From DATKJS01 sp964551995 (GTDB lineage Bacteria > Acidobacteriota > Aminicenantia > Aminicenantales > Saccharicenantaceae), in the NCBI GenBank assembly GCA_964551995.1, contig CAZKFD010000015.1:6886-70885 (forward strand): a stretch of 64,000 bases of DNA. The letters run 5' to 3'. The position numbers and the translations under genes were made by a program. Shown here piece after piece: positions 24,232 to 32,488 of this stretch. Numbering within the stretch: the stretch's first letter is position 1; every line of letters begins with the position of its first letter. The notes beneath the pieces are model-generated. The model searched no databases and was not told where the DNA came from. It worked only from the letters and a program-made list of their open reading frames with translations.

Positions 24232-25449
24232 TCAGACCAGATCCAGGATGTGGCCCATCTTCTCTTTCTTCGTCTTCAGGTAACGGAGATTGCATGCGTT
24301 GGGCGGGATCTCGAGGGCCACTCTCTCGACGATCTCCAGACCGTAGCCGGCGAGCCCGATGAACTTCCGCGGATTGTTGGTGATGAGACGGAGCTTGTGG
24401 ACGCCCAGGGCGACGAGGACCTGGGCGCCGATCCCGTAATCGCGCTGGTCGGGCTTGAAGCCCAGGCGGTGGTTGGCCTCGACCGTGTCGGCCCCCTGGT
24501 CCTGGAGGGCGTAAGCCTTGATCTTGTTCACCAGGCCGATGCCGCGCCCTTCCTGGTTCAGGATGTAGAGCACGACTCCCTTTCCTTCCTTCTCGATCAT
24601 CTCCATGGACAGCCGGAGCTGGTCGCCGCAGTCGCAGCGGACCGAGCCGAACGTGTCGCCGGTCAGGCACTGCGAATGGGCGCGGACAAGCGTCGGCTCG
24701 TCGGCCCGGATCTCTCCCTTGACGAGGGCCGCATGGTGTTCGTGATGGATTACGTCCTCGAAGATCATCAGGCGGAAGTGCCCGTGCTTCGTCGGCAGGT
24801 CGGCCTCTTCGACCTTCCGGACCAGGGTCTCGTGTTTCATCCTGTAGCTGATGAGATCGGCGATTGTTAGGACTGGGATCCCGTGCTTGCGGCTGAACTG
24901 TTCGAGCTGCGGCATGCGGGCCATGGAGCCGTCCTCGTTCATGATCTCGCAGATGACCCCGGCCGGGACGAGGCCCGCCAGGCGCGCGAGGTCGATCGCG
25001 GCCTCGGTCTGGCCGGCCCGGGCGAGCACGCCGCCCTCCTTGGCCTGGAGGGGGAAGATGTGGCCCGGCCGGGCCAGGTCCTCGGCCTTTGTCCGGGGGT
25101 TGATGGCTGCGAGGATCGTCCTGGCGCGGTCATAGGCGGAGATGCCGGTCGTGACGCCCTTTTTGGCGTCGATCGAGACCGTGAACGCGGTCTGATGGCG
25201 GGCCGTGTTGTCGGCGACCATGAGGGGGAGCTGGAGCTCCTCGAGCCGCTCGCGCGTCAGGGGCAGGCAGATCAGCCCCCGGCCGTGCTTGGTCATGAAA
25301 TTGACGATCTCGGGGCTGACCTTTTCGGCGGCGACCATGAGGTCCCCTTCGTTTTCCCGGTCTTCGTCGTCGACGATGATGATCAATCGGCCGGCCTTGA
25401 CGGCCGCGACGGCCTTCTCGACGGGAATTGTCTCGTTTGTCCGTTCCAT
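24232..25449 (-). CDS. ribBA: Bifunctional DHBP synthase / GTP cyclohydrolase II
   Basis: The 405-residue protein carries both entry steps of riboflavin synthesis. The N-terminal DHBP synthase domain (1 to about 200) has DDEDRENEGDLMVAAEKV, TKHGRGLICLPL and GHIFPLQAKEGGVL. The C-terminal cyclohydrolase II domain has the zinc motif CLTGDTFGSVRCDCGDQL and LNQEGRGIGLVNKIKAY. Both active sites look intact. It is the last gene of ftsY-ribD-ribE-ribBA; ribH is not in the cluster. Confidence 0.96.
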   Translation of the reverse strand: MERTNETIPVEKAVAAVKAGRLIIIVDDEDRENEGDLMVAAEKVSPEIVNFMTKHGRGLICLPLTRERLEELQLPLMVADNTARHQTAFTVSIDAKKGVTTGISAYDRARTILAAINPRTKAEDLARPGHIFPLQAKEGGVLARAGQTEAAIDLARLAGLVPAGVICEIMNEDGSMARMPQLEQFSRKHGIPVLTIADLISYRMKHETLVRKVEEADLPTKHGHFRLMIFEDVIHHEHHAALVKGEIRADEPTLVRAHSQCLTGDTFGSVRCDCGDQLRLSMEMIEKEGKGVVLYILNQEGRGIGLVNKIKAYALQDQGADTVEANHRLGFKPDQRDYGIGAQVLVALGVHKLRLITNNPRKFIGLAGYGLEIVERVALEIPPNACNLRYLKTKKEKMGHILDLV

Positions 25450-25491
25450 GGTGTTTTCGATTCAGGGATGGAGCCCGTTCAGCCGGGCGCC

Positions 25492-26091
25492 CTATCGGCC
25501 CGGCTTTCGTTCCCCAACCAACCAATTATACACGTATTTACCGATCAAGTCACACTCGATGTTCACGGCAGCGCCGGCGCGGAGGGCGGCCAGGTTGGTT
25601 TCCTTCAGGGTTGCGGGGATGAGCTCGACCTCCAGGGAGGACGGGCCGAGCGCGGCGACCGTCAGGCTGACTCCGTTAATGGTCACGGACCCTTTGGGCA
25701 CCAAGAGCGAACGCAGGTCCCGGGGGAAGGCGACGGTAATCCTGCGCCCCGGCCTCCTTTCCGCCACGCGGAGGACCTTCCCGACACCGTCGACGTGGCC
25801 CGAAACCATGTGGCCGCTGAGGGGCGCCCCGAGCGTAAGCGGCAGTTCCAGATTCAGGCTCTCCCGGGGCCTGAGGGCCCCGAGGTTCGAGCAACGGAGC
25901 GTTTCCGGCGACAGATCGAAACGCAGGGCGCTCCTCTCGGCGGCGACAAGCGTCAGGCAGACGCCGTTGACGGCCAGGCTGTCTCCCGGCCGGAGCTTTT
26001 CGGCGAGCCCGGGAGCCTCGACGAGAATCTCCCGGCGCCCGCGGCGATAGCCGTCGAACAGGCCCTGATGCATGATGATCCCCGTGAACAT
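25492..26091 (-). CDS. ribE: Riboflavin synthase alpha chain
   Basis: The 199-residue enzyme dismutates two lumazines to riboflavin. It starts MFTGII, the conserved N-terminus that sets the ATG at 26091, and contains two homologous lumazine-binding halves: GDSLAVNGVCLTLV with SGHMVSGHVDGVG, and KGSVTINGVSLTV with LIGKYV. The start overlaps the ribD stop by one base. A longer in-frame start inside ribD is rejected. Confidence 0.95.
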   Translation of the reverse strand: MFTGIIMHQGLFDGYRRGRREILVEAPGLAEKLRPGDSLAVNGVCLTLVAAERSALRFDLSPETLRCSNLGALRPRESLNLELPLTLGAPLSGHMVSGHVDGVGKVLRVAERRPGRRITVAFPRDLRSLLVPKGSVTINGVSLTVAALGPSSLEVELIPATLKETNLAALRAGAAVNIECDLIGKYVYNWLVGERKPGR

Positions 26092-27191
26092 CAGAGATAT
26101 CCTTCCAGGACAAGGTCGTCCCCGAGGCGGAACGCCCGCAGGCTCTTCACCGGGAGCGCCTCCGCGATCCTCCGGACGCCTTCGCCGGCGAGAAACCCGG
26201 GCGCGTCCCGTCCCCCAACGAGCTTCGGCGAGACCGTCAGGACGATCTTGTCGGCCAGCCGAGAGTCGATGAAACCGGTCTGGAGACGGCTGCCGCCCTC
26301 GACGAGGAGGCTCGAGATCTCGCGCCGGCCGAGCTCGACGAGGACGGATTCGAGCCCACCCGCCCGCCACGATTTCCTCAGGGGGATGATCTCGGCGCCC
26401 TTCTTGCGGAGGACGTCTGCTTTGCCGGGCGGCGCCTCCTCCCGGGCGAAGACGAGGATCGGGCCGGCCGGGAGCGTCGCCAGGATCCGCGACGCGAGGG
26501 GCATCCGCAGCTCGGGGTCGAGGATGACGCGGGTGATCGTCTTTCCGCCCCAGTTCGGATGCCGGACCGTGAGCAGGGGGTCATCCTTGATGAGGGTATA
26601 GATTCCGATCATCAGGGCGTCGTGCTCCCCGCGGAGGAGATGCACATAATTCCTCGTCCCGGCCGCTGAGATCCAGCGGGAATCGCCCGTGCGGGTCGCC
26701 GTCTTGCCGTCGAGCGTCAGCGCCGCCTTCAAGGTCACGAAGGGGATCTTGCGGGTGATGTATTTGGCGTAGGCCTCGTTCAGGCGGGCGTTCTTCTCTT
26801 CGAAAAGCCCGACGGACACTTCGATCCCCGCCTTCCTCAGTCGGCTTACGCCTTTCTTATAGACGACGGGGTTCGGGTCATAGGCCGAAATGACGGCCCG
26901 CCTGAGGCCGGACGCGATCAGGCTGTCGACGCAGGGGGGTGTGCGGCCCCAGTGGACGCACGGCTCGAGAGTGACGTAGATCGTTGCCCCTTTGGCCCTG
27001 CGTCCGGCCTTCCCCAAGGCCATGATCTCGGCGTGCGGCTTGCCGGCCTCTTCGTGGTATCCGTACCCGATGATCGCCCCCTGCCGGACGATGACCGATC
27101 CGACCAGCGGGTTGGGGCTCGAGCGTCCGCGGGCCTTTTCGGCGAGCCCGTAGGCCATCCGCATGTAGGCGAGGTCCTGGGTTGTCATCAT
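26091..27191 (-). CDS. ribD: Bifunctional riboflavin deaminase/reductase RibD
   Basis: The 366-residue protein joins an N-terminal deaminase (residues 1 to about 145) with zinc ligands in HAEIMALGKAG and TLEPCVHWGRTPPCVD to a C-terminal reductase with TLKAALTLDGKTAT, GDSRWIS and LVEGGSRL. It converts the GTP cyclohydrolase II product toward the pyrimidine precursor of lumazine. Its ATG overlaps the ftsY stop as ATGA. Confidence 0.95.
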   Translation of the reverse strand: MMTTQDLAYMRMAYGLAEKARGRSSPNPLVGSVIVRQGAIIGYGYHEEAGKPHAEIMALGKAGRRAKGATIYVTLEPCVHWGRTPPCVDSLIASGLRRAVISAYDPNPVVYKKGVSRLRKAGIEVSVGLFEEKNARLNEAYAKYITRKIPFVTLKAALTLDGKTATRTGDSRWISAAGTRNYVHLLRGEHDALMIGIYTLIKDDPLLTVRHPNWGGKTITRVILDPELRMPLASRILATLPAGPILVFAREEAPPGKADVLRKKGAEIIPLRKSWRAGGLESVLVELGRREISSLLVEGGSRLQTGFIDSRLADKIVLTVSPKLVGGRDAPGFLAGEGVRRIAEALPVKSLRAFRLGDDLVLEGYL

Positions 27192-28078
27192 GTGAGCAGG
27201 GCCTTGACAAATTCTCGGGGTGAGAACTCGAGGATGTCCTCCTCTGATTCGCCCACGCCGATGAACCGGATCGGGAGGGCAAACTCCTTGGCGATTCCGA
27301 CGGCGGCCCCTCCCTTGGCCGTGCCGTCGAGCTTTGTCAGGAAGATCCCCGTGAGGCCGGAGAACTTGAGGAATTCCCGGGCCTGGGACAGGGCGTTCTG
27401 GCCCGTCGTCGCGTCGAGGACGAGGAGCGTCTCCTGCGGGGCGCCCTCGATCTCGCGGCCGAGGACCCGCCGGATCTTCTCGAGCTCGTTCATGAGGTTC
27501 GTGTTAGTGTGAATGCGGCCGGCCGTATCGATGACGAGAAGGTCGGCCTTCTGGGCCTTGAACGATTGAAGGGCGTCGAAGACGACGGACGCCGGGTCGG
27601 CGCCGTACTGGCCCCTGACCACGGGAATGTCGAGGCGCCGGCCCCATTGGATCAGCTGTTCCTGCGCGGCGGCCCGGAAGGTGTCGGCGGCGGCCATCAT
27701 GACCCGCCGGCCGCGACGCTTGTGGAACGCGGCGAGCTTCGCCGCCGAGGTGGTCTTGCCGCCGCCGTTGACGCCCACGATCATTACGACGGCCGGCCGG
27801 GAGTCGTCGGCCGGGGCGGCTTGGCGGGCGGCGAGAAGCCGTTCGAGCTCGGCTTCGAGGGCCGCTTCGAGGTCCCCGGCGGAGGCGTCCTTCCGCGTCG
27901 TCTCGCGGAGGCGCTGGAGGATGCTTTCGGCTGTGGGAACGCCGATGTCGGCCAGGATCAGGGCTTCGGCGAGCTCGTCCAGGATCTCCTCCCTCGGCTT
28001 CCCGCTCCGGAAAAGGAGCCCGACTCTCTCGAAGGAGCGGCGGGTGGCCGCGAGTTTTTCGCGCAGGGTGCCGAACAC
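27188..28078 (-). CDS. ftsY: Signal recognition particle receptor FtsY
   Basis: This SRP GTPase is 296 residues, consisting of N and G domains only and lacking the long acidic A domain of E. coli FtsY. The G motifs are GVNGGGKTTSAAKLAAF, ADTFRAAAQEQL, DTAGRIHTNTNLMNEL, TKLDGTAKGG and a C-terminal FIGVGESEEDILEF. It begins with GTG. Leading a riboflavin operon is unusual for ftsY but the overlap with ribD leaves little doubt they share an mRNA. Confidence 0.95.
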   Translation of the reverse strand: MFGTLREKLAATRRSFERVGLLFRSGKPREEILDELAEALILADIGVPTAESILQRLRETTRKDASAGDLEAALEAELERLLAARQAAPADDSRPAVVMIVGVNGGGKTTSAAKLAAFHKRRGRRVMMAAADTFRAAAQEQLIQWGRRLDIPVVRGQYGADPASVVFDALQSFKAQKADLLVIDTAGRIHTNTNLMNELEKIRRVLGREIEGAPQETLLVLDATTGQNALSQAREFLKFSGLTGIFLTKLDGTAKGGAAVGIAKEFALPIRFIGVGESEEDILEFSPREFVKALLT

Positions 28079-28087
28079 AGCTTAACT

Positions 28088-28116
28088 ATTTTATTTTTCA
28101 ATTGTTTGATTGTCAA
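28088..28116 (-). promoter_or_regulatory. Promoter for the ftsY-rib operon
   Basis: TTGACA (28111-28116, minus strand), 17 bp, TAAAAT (28088-28093): 6/6 and 5/6 of the consensus. It ends 9 bp before the GTG start of ftsY. No FMN riboswitch fits in the short leader. Confidence 0.65.
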
Positions 28117-28176
28117 TGCGGGGAACGGGCGGGTCAAATTGTGGATTGGCGAGGAATGTGTTACATTGAGGGCGGA

Positions 28177-29868
28177 ATGAACTCTTCGCTCTGGATCATG
28201 GCCGAGCCCAGGCCGGAGGCCGAGGGCATCGCGGCCGGACTCGGGATTCCCCGGCCGATCGCGCGGATCCTCGCCAACCGAAAGATCCTGACCGTCGAAG
28301 AAGCCCGGACATTTTTGTACGGCAACCTCGACGGCCTGCACGATCCGTACCTGATGAAGGGCATGGCCGAGGCCGTGGCCCGGATCGAGAAGGCCATCGC
28401 GGACCGCGAGAAGATCCTGATCTTCGGCGACTACGACGTCGATGGCGTGCTCTCGGTCGTCATGCTCTTCAAGGCCCTGGCGTCGCTCGGGGCCGAGGCG
28501 GAGTATTTTATCCCCGAGCGGCTGAAAGACGGATACGGTATCAAGGAGCACCACGTGGAGATCCCCGTCCAGCGGGGCACGGGTCTCGTCATCAGCGTCG
28601 ACTGCGGCATCAAGGCCGTCGGCTTCACGGCCCAGGCGAAGGGAAAAGGCATCGACGTCATTATCACCGACCATCACCGGCCGGGCGAAACTCTGCCCGA
28701 GGCCGCGGCCATTCTCAATCCCGTCCTGGAGGATTCGGGCTATCCCGACAAGGACCTGGCCGGGGTCGGGGTAACTTTTAAGCTCATCCAGGCCCTTTTT
28801 GAGAAAGCCGGGAAGCTGTCTGGGCTGCCCCACTATATGAAGCTTGTCTGCATCGGGACAGTCGCCGACGTCGCCGGGCTCAAGGGCGAGAACCGCCTGT
28901 TTGTGAGGCACGGGCTGAAGGGCCTGGGCCACGTGTCCAACACGGGATTGAGAAGCTTGATCGAGTCCTGCGGGCTGGCCAACCGGAAGATCTCCGAGGG
29001 CGACCTCGGTTTTCGGATCGGGCCCCGGATCAACGCCGCGGGGCGGATGGGCATGACGGACTTGGCGGTCCGCCTCTTCTTCTGCGATTCGATCGAGGAA
29101 TCCCTGACACTTGTCCAGCAGCTTGAGGAATTGAATTCCCAGCGCCAGCGGACCGAGGAGAAGATCTTCGAGGAGGCCAAGGGCCAGATCGAGGAGATGG
29201 CGCTCGACAGGAAATACAAGTGCCTCGTCCTCGGGAGCGAGAAGTGGCATCGCGGCGTCATTGGCATCGTGGCCTCGAAGCTCAAGGACTATTTCCACCG
29301 GCCGGTCATCCTGTTCGCGTACGAGGATGGGAAGGCCAGCGGGTCGGGGCGGAGCATTTCGGACGTCCCCCTGATCGATCTCCTGGATGACTGTAAGGAT
29401 CTGTTCCAGAGCTACGGCGGGCACAAGCTGGCCGTCGGCTGCACGCTCCCGGTGGACCGGATGGGCGTGTTCAAGGAAACACTCAACGCCCTGGCGGAAG
29501 CGCGGATCAGCGAGGAGGACCTCCGGAGAAAGCTCCGGATCGACGCCGTCCTCCCATTCGCCGAAATCGACGGGGGCTTCCTCGAGAGTTTCCCGCTCCT
29601 GTTCCCGTTCGGAGTCGGGAATCCCAAGCCGCTCTTCGTGGCCGAGAACGTCGAGGTGATGAGCGAGCCCCGGGTCCTGCAGAGAAAGCACCTGAAATTC
29701 CTGGCCCGCCAGGAAGGCCGCGTCTTCGAGGCCGTGGGCTGGGACAAGGCGGATTGGGCCCGCGTTCTCTCCCGGGGCAGACGGCTGGACATGGCCTTTT
29801 CCCTGCTTTTTTCGGAGTATCTCGGCGAGCAGAGAGTCAGTCTGTCCGTCGAGGACCTGAGAGCTTGA
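28177..29868 (+). CDS. recJ: Single-stranded-DNA exonuclease RecJ
   Basis: The 563-residue protein degrades single-stranded DNA 5' to 3' in recombination and repair. DHH motifs are clear: FGDYDVDGVLSVV, VDCGIKAV, ITDHHRPGE and GTVADVAGL. RINAAGRMG follows, and the DHHA1 domain has GSEKWHRGVIGIVASKL, SGSGRSI and YGGHKLAVGC. ATG 28177 follows GAGGGCGGA and matches the conserved N-terminus; an upstream start at 28102 is less likely. It heads the block leading to the lpt genes. Confidence 0.94.
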   Translation: MNSSLWIMAEPRPEAEGIAAGLGIPRPIARILANRKILTVEEARTFLYGNLDGLHDPYLMKGMAEAVARIEKAIADREKILIFGDYDVDGVLSVVMLFKALASLGAEAEYFIPERLKDGYGIKEHHVEIPVQRGTGLVISVDCGIKAVGFTAQAKGKGIDVIITDHHRPGETLPEAAAILNPVLEDSGYPDKDLAGVGVTFKLIQALFEKAGKLSGLPHYMKLVCIGTVADVAGLKGENRLFVRHGLKGLGHVSNTGLRSLIESCGLANRKISEGDLGFRIGPRINAAGRMGMTDLAVRLFFCDSIEESLTLVQQLEELNSQRQRTEEKIFEEAKGQIEEMALDRKYKCLVLGSEKWHRGVIGIVASKLKDYFHRPVILFAYEDGKASGSGRSISDVPLIDLLDDCKDLFQSYGGHKLAVGCTLPVDRMGVFKETLNALAEARISEEDLRRKLRIDAVLPFAEIDGGFLESFPLLFPFGVGNPKPLFVAENVEVMSEPRVLQRKHLKFLARQEGRVFEAVGWDKADWARVLSRGRRLDMAFSLLFSEYLGEQRVSLSVEDLRA

Positions 29869-29876
29869 GGACGACC

Positions 29877-31721
29877 ATGAGTGTGCGCCACGCCTCCTCT
29901 CCGGTGAGGTTCGCCCGTTGGGCCGTCGCGGCGTCTCTTGTTGTCATTCTAGGCGCCGTGGCCTGGGTCCTCTGCGTCCGGCGCGCCCGGCCCCGCCCCG
30001 CCGCGCCCGAGACCGCCGCCCCAGCGGCTGCGAGGATCGACAGGAAAGAAGGGATCCAGCATCTAGAGTATAAGGACGGGAGGGTCTGGGCCGACGTCCG
30101 GGCGGACCGCTTCTTCCTCGGCGGGGATGCGATGAACCATCTGGAAGGCCGCGCCGAGATCTGGGATTACGAAGGGCCGGAAGGCCGCCGGATCCGGATC
30201 CTGGCGGACTCGGTCGTCTATGACCCGGCCATGATCCATTTCACGATCGCAGGACACGTCCGCATCACCTCGGGCGACCTGCGGTTCGAGTCCGATTCTT
30301 TCGATTACGACAAGAGCCTCAGGATGTTCCGGACCACCCGGGGGGGCGTGGTGACGTCCGACCGTCTGTCGGGCTCGGGCCGGGAGTTCTCCTACGCGGA
30401 GGACGCGCACGAGCTCCGGATCTCCGGCGGCGTCCGGTTCGAGGTCAGGGACGAATCGCGTCCCTCCGGCGCCGTGCAGTTCTCGGGGGACCGGCTCATC
30501 TACCTGCGGAAGGAGAAGCGCGGCCGTATCGAAGGGCGCGGCCGCGTCCAGTCCGGCAGCGGGGACGGCTCCGCGAACCTCCTGGGCTTCGAGCTTTCTC
30601 CCGACGAGCGCTATCTCCTGTCGGCGACGCTCGAGGGGGAGGCCCGATGCGGTTCCCGGGGGGAGGGGCGGGGCTATAATCTTGAAGCGGGGTCGATCCG
30701 GATCCTCACCTTCCCCCGATCATCCGGGATATCGAGCCTCGAAGCGCTGAAGGACTGCCGCATATCCCTGTCCGATGCGTCCGGGCCGGGCGCCGACATC
30801 CGCTCCGGGGCGGCGCGCCTGACGTTCGACCGCGCGGGCCGGCTCGCGGGCTGGCTCGCTTCCGGCGGGGCGGCCATGGACGCGGAAGAAAAAGGGGGCG
30901 GCCCGCGGCAGTTCGAAGGAGAGGAGATCTCCTGGACGGACGAGCCACGGATGCTCGGCGTCCGGGGAGCGCCGGGCGGCGATGCCCGGCTGGATTCGGC
31001 GGATTCCCGGATCGAGGCGCCGTCGATCCGCCTCGATGGCGAAGAGGGGAATGTCCGGGCCGCGGGCGGCGTCAGGGGCCTCATGAAACCCCGGTCCGGA
31101 GGCGCGGCCTTGGGTTTCTTCCCGAGGGATTCGTCGCTTTTCATCGCCTGCAAGGAGATGACCTCCTCGGAGGAGGGCCGCCGGGTCCTTTTTGAAGGGA
31201 ACGCCCGGATCTGGCAGGGCGAACGGTCGCTCCAGGCGGGGTCGATTGAGGTCTTCGAGAAAACGGAGGAGATCATGGGCCGGGGAGGCGTCACGGCCGG
31301 GCTCCTTCATTCACGTCCCCGCGCGGCGGCCGACGAGCGCGTCGAGGTCGCGGCCGAGGCCATGGATTACTCTCCCCAGGACCGGACCATCGTTTTCCAC
31401 GGCCAAGGGTCCGTCGTCATGCCGGAAGCGCGCCTGGCGGCGAAAACGATTTTCGTCGCCCTGCGCGAGGACAAGAGGGCCATCCAGGGCCTGCGCGCCG
31501 AAGGGGAGGTGACGGTCTCCGAGGGCGATTGGGAAGGCCGGAGCGACAAGGCCGTTTATGACCCGGACGCCGATACCGTCGTCCTGACGGGCCGCCCATC
31601 GCTCGTCGAGAAGGGCAAGGGGACGTCCCGGGGGGACAAATTGACATTTCATCTGGGCGATGGTAGAATCCTGATCGAAAATAAGGGACAGGGAAGGTCG
31701 ATTAGCATCGTCAAATCGTGA
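29877..31721 (+). CDS. lptC: LPS export periplasmic protein: LptC-like with OstA/LptA-like repeats
   Basis: The 614-residue protein has one N-terminal transmembrane helix (about 12-33) followed by a Pro/Ala linker, then a long series of beta-jellyroll repeats typical of OstA/LptA/LptC proteins. Repeats of the type HVRITSGDLRFESDSFDYDK, GRGRVQSGSGDGSA, GGVRGLM and GEVTVSEGDWEGRSDKAVYD recur through the chain. LptC alone is about 190 residues, so this protein probably merges the LptC anchor and an LptA-like bridge. No separate lptA is visible before lptB, supporting that reading. Middle repeats are degenerate. It lies directly upstream of lptB. Confidence 0.8.
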   Translation: MSVRHASSPVRFARWAVAASLVVILGAVAWVLCVRRARPRPAAPETAAPAAARIDRKEGIQHLEYKDGRVWADVRADRFFLGGDAMNHLEGRAEIWDYEGPEGRRIRILADSVVYDPAMIHFTIAGHVRITSGDLRFESDSFDYDKSLRMFRTTRGGVVTSDRLSGSGREFSYAEDAHELRISGGVRFEVRDESRPSGAVQFSGDRLIYLRKEKRGRIEGRGRVQSGSGDGSANLLGFELSPDERYLLSATLEGEARCGSRGEGRGYNLEAGSIRILTFPRSSGISSLEALKDCRISLSDASGPGADIRSGAARLTFDRAGRLAGWLASGGAAMDAEEKGGGPRQFEGEEISWTDEPRMLGVRGAPGGDARLDSADSRIEAPSIRLDGEEGNVRAAGGVRGLMKPRSGGAALGFFPRDSSLFIACKEMTSSEEGRRVLFEGNARIWQGERSLQAGSIEVFEKTEEIMGRGGVTAGLLHSRPRAAADERVEVAAEAMDYSPQDRTIVFHGQGSVVMPEARLAAKTIFVALREDKRAIQGLRAEGEVTVSEGDWEGRSDKAVYDPDADTVVLTGRPSLVEKGKGTSRGDKLTFHLGDGRILIENKGQGRSISIVKS

Positions 31722-31724
31722 CTC

Positions 31725-32450
31725 ATGAAGGGCTTCCTGAAAGCGGTTGACCTGGAGAAAAGCTTCGGGAGCAAAAAAGTCGTTGATCGAGTCACGGTCG
31801 AAGTCCGTGAAGGCGAGATCGTCGGGTTGTTGGGCCCCAACGGCGCCGGGAAGACCACCACATTCTCCATGATCGTGGGCCTCGTCCCTCAGGACGGAGG
31901 CCGGATTGATCTCAACGGGGAAGACATCTCAAAGCTCCCGATGTACATGCGGGCCCGGAAGGGGCTCTGCCTTCTCCTCCAGGAACCCTCGTCCTTCAGG
32001 AAGCTCGCCGTAGACGACAACCTCCTGGCCGTTCTGGAGACCCGTCCCGGCAGGGGGGCGTCGAAAAACGCCGTCCTGGCCGAGACGCTGGCAGAGTTCG
32101 GCCTCGAGAGGGTGGCCGGGGCGCGGGCCCTGACGCTTTCCGGCGGCGAGCGTCGCCGCCTGGAAATCGCCCGGGCGATGCTGCTTGACCCGGCTTTCGT
32201 CCTCCTTGACGAGCCCTTCACCGGCATCGACCCGCTGGCGGTGCTCGACCTCCAGGGGATCATCCGAGACCTGGCGCGGCGTGGCGTCGGGGTTCTTCTG
32301 ACCGACCATGCCGTCCGTGAAGCCCTGAAGATCACAGACAGGGCCTATATCCTCGACGGGGGCCGGATCCTTCACACCGGGACGCCCGAGGAAATTGTCG
32401 CCTCCGAGGATGTGCGGAAGAGCTATTTGGGCGATCAATTTCGTCTTTAA
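31725..32450 (+). CDS. lptB: LPS export ABC transporter ATPase
   Basis: The 241-residue ATPase powers LPS extraction from the inner membrane. It has Walker A GPNGAGKTTTFSM, the Q-loop LLQEPSSFRKLAVDDNL, signature LSGGERRRLEIARAM, Walker B FVLLDEPFTGIDPLAV, and LLTDHAVREALKI in the H-loop, all LptB-specific. The gap to the preceding gene is 3 bp. lptF and lptG are not in the window. Confidence 0.95.
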   Translation: MKGFLKAVDLEKSFGSKKVVDRVTVEVREGEIVGLLGPNGAGKTTTFSMIVGLVPQDGGRIDLNGEDISKLPMYMRARKGLCLLLQEPSSFRKLAVDDNLLAVLETRPGRGASKNAVLAETLAEFGLERVAGARALTLSGGERRRLEIARAMLLDPAFVLLDEPFTGIDPLAVLDLQGIIRDLARRGVGVLLTDHAVREALKITDRAYILDGGRILHTGTPEEIVASEDVRKSYLGDQFRL

Positions 32451-32488
32451 ATGATGACGGATGACCGGGAGACGCTCAAGGTGAAACG

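Noticed and set aside
24883..26601. Plus-strand open frame across ribBA, ribE and ribD
   Set aside because: Crosses three genuine genes on the other strand and has no recognisable domain.
27958..29691. Minus-strand open frame opposite recJ
   Set aside because: Antisense shadow; it would also overlap the ftsY promoter.
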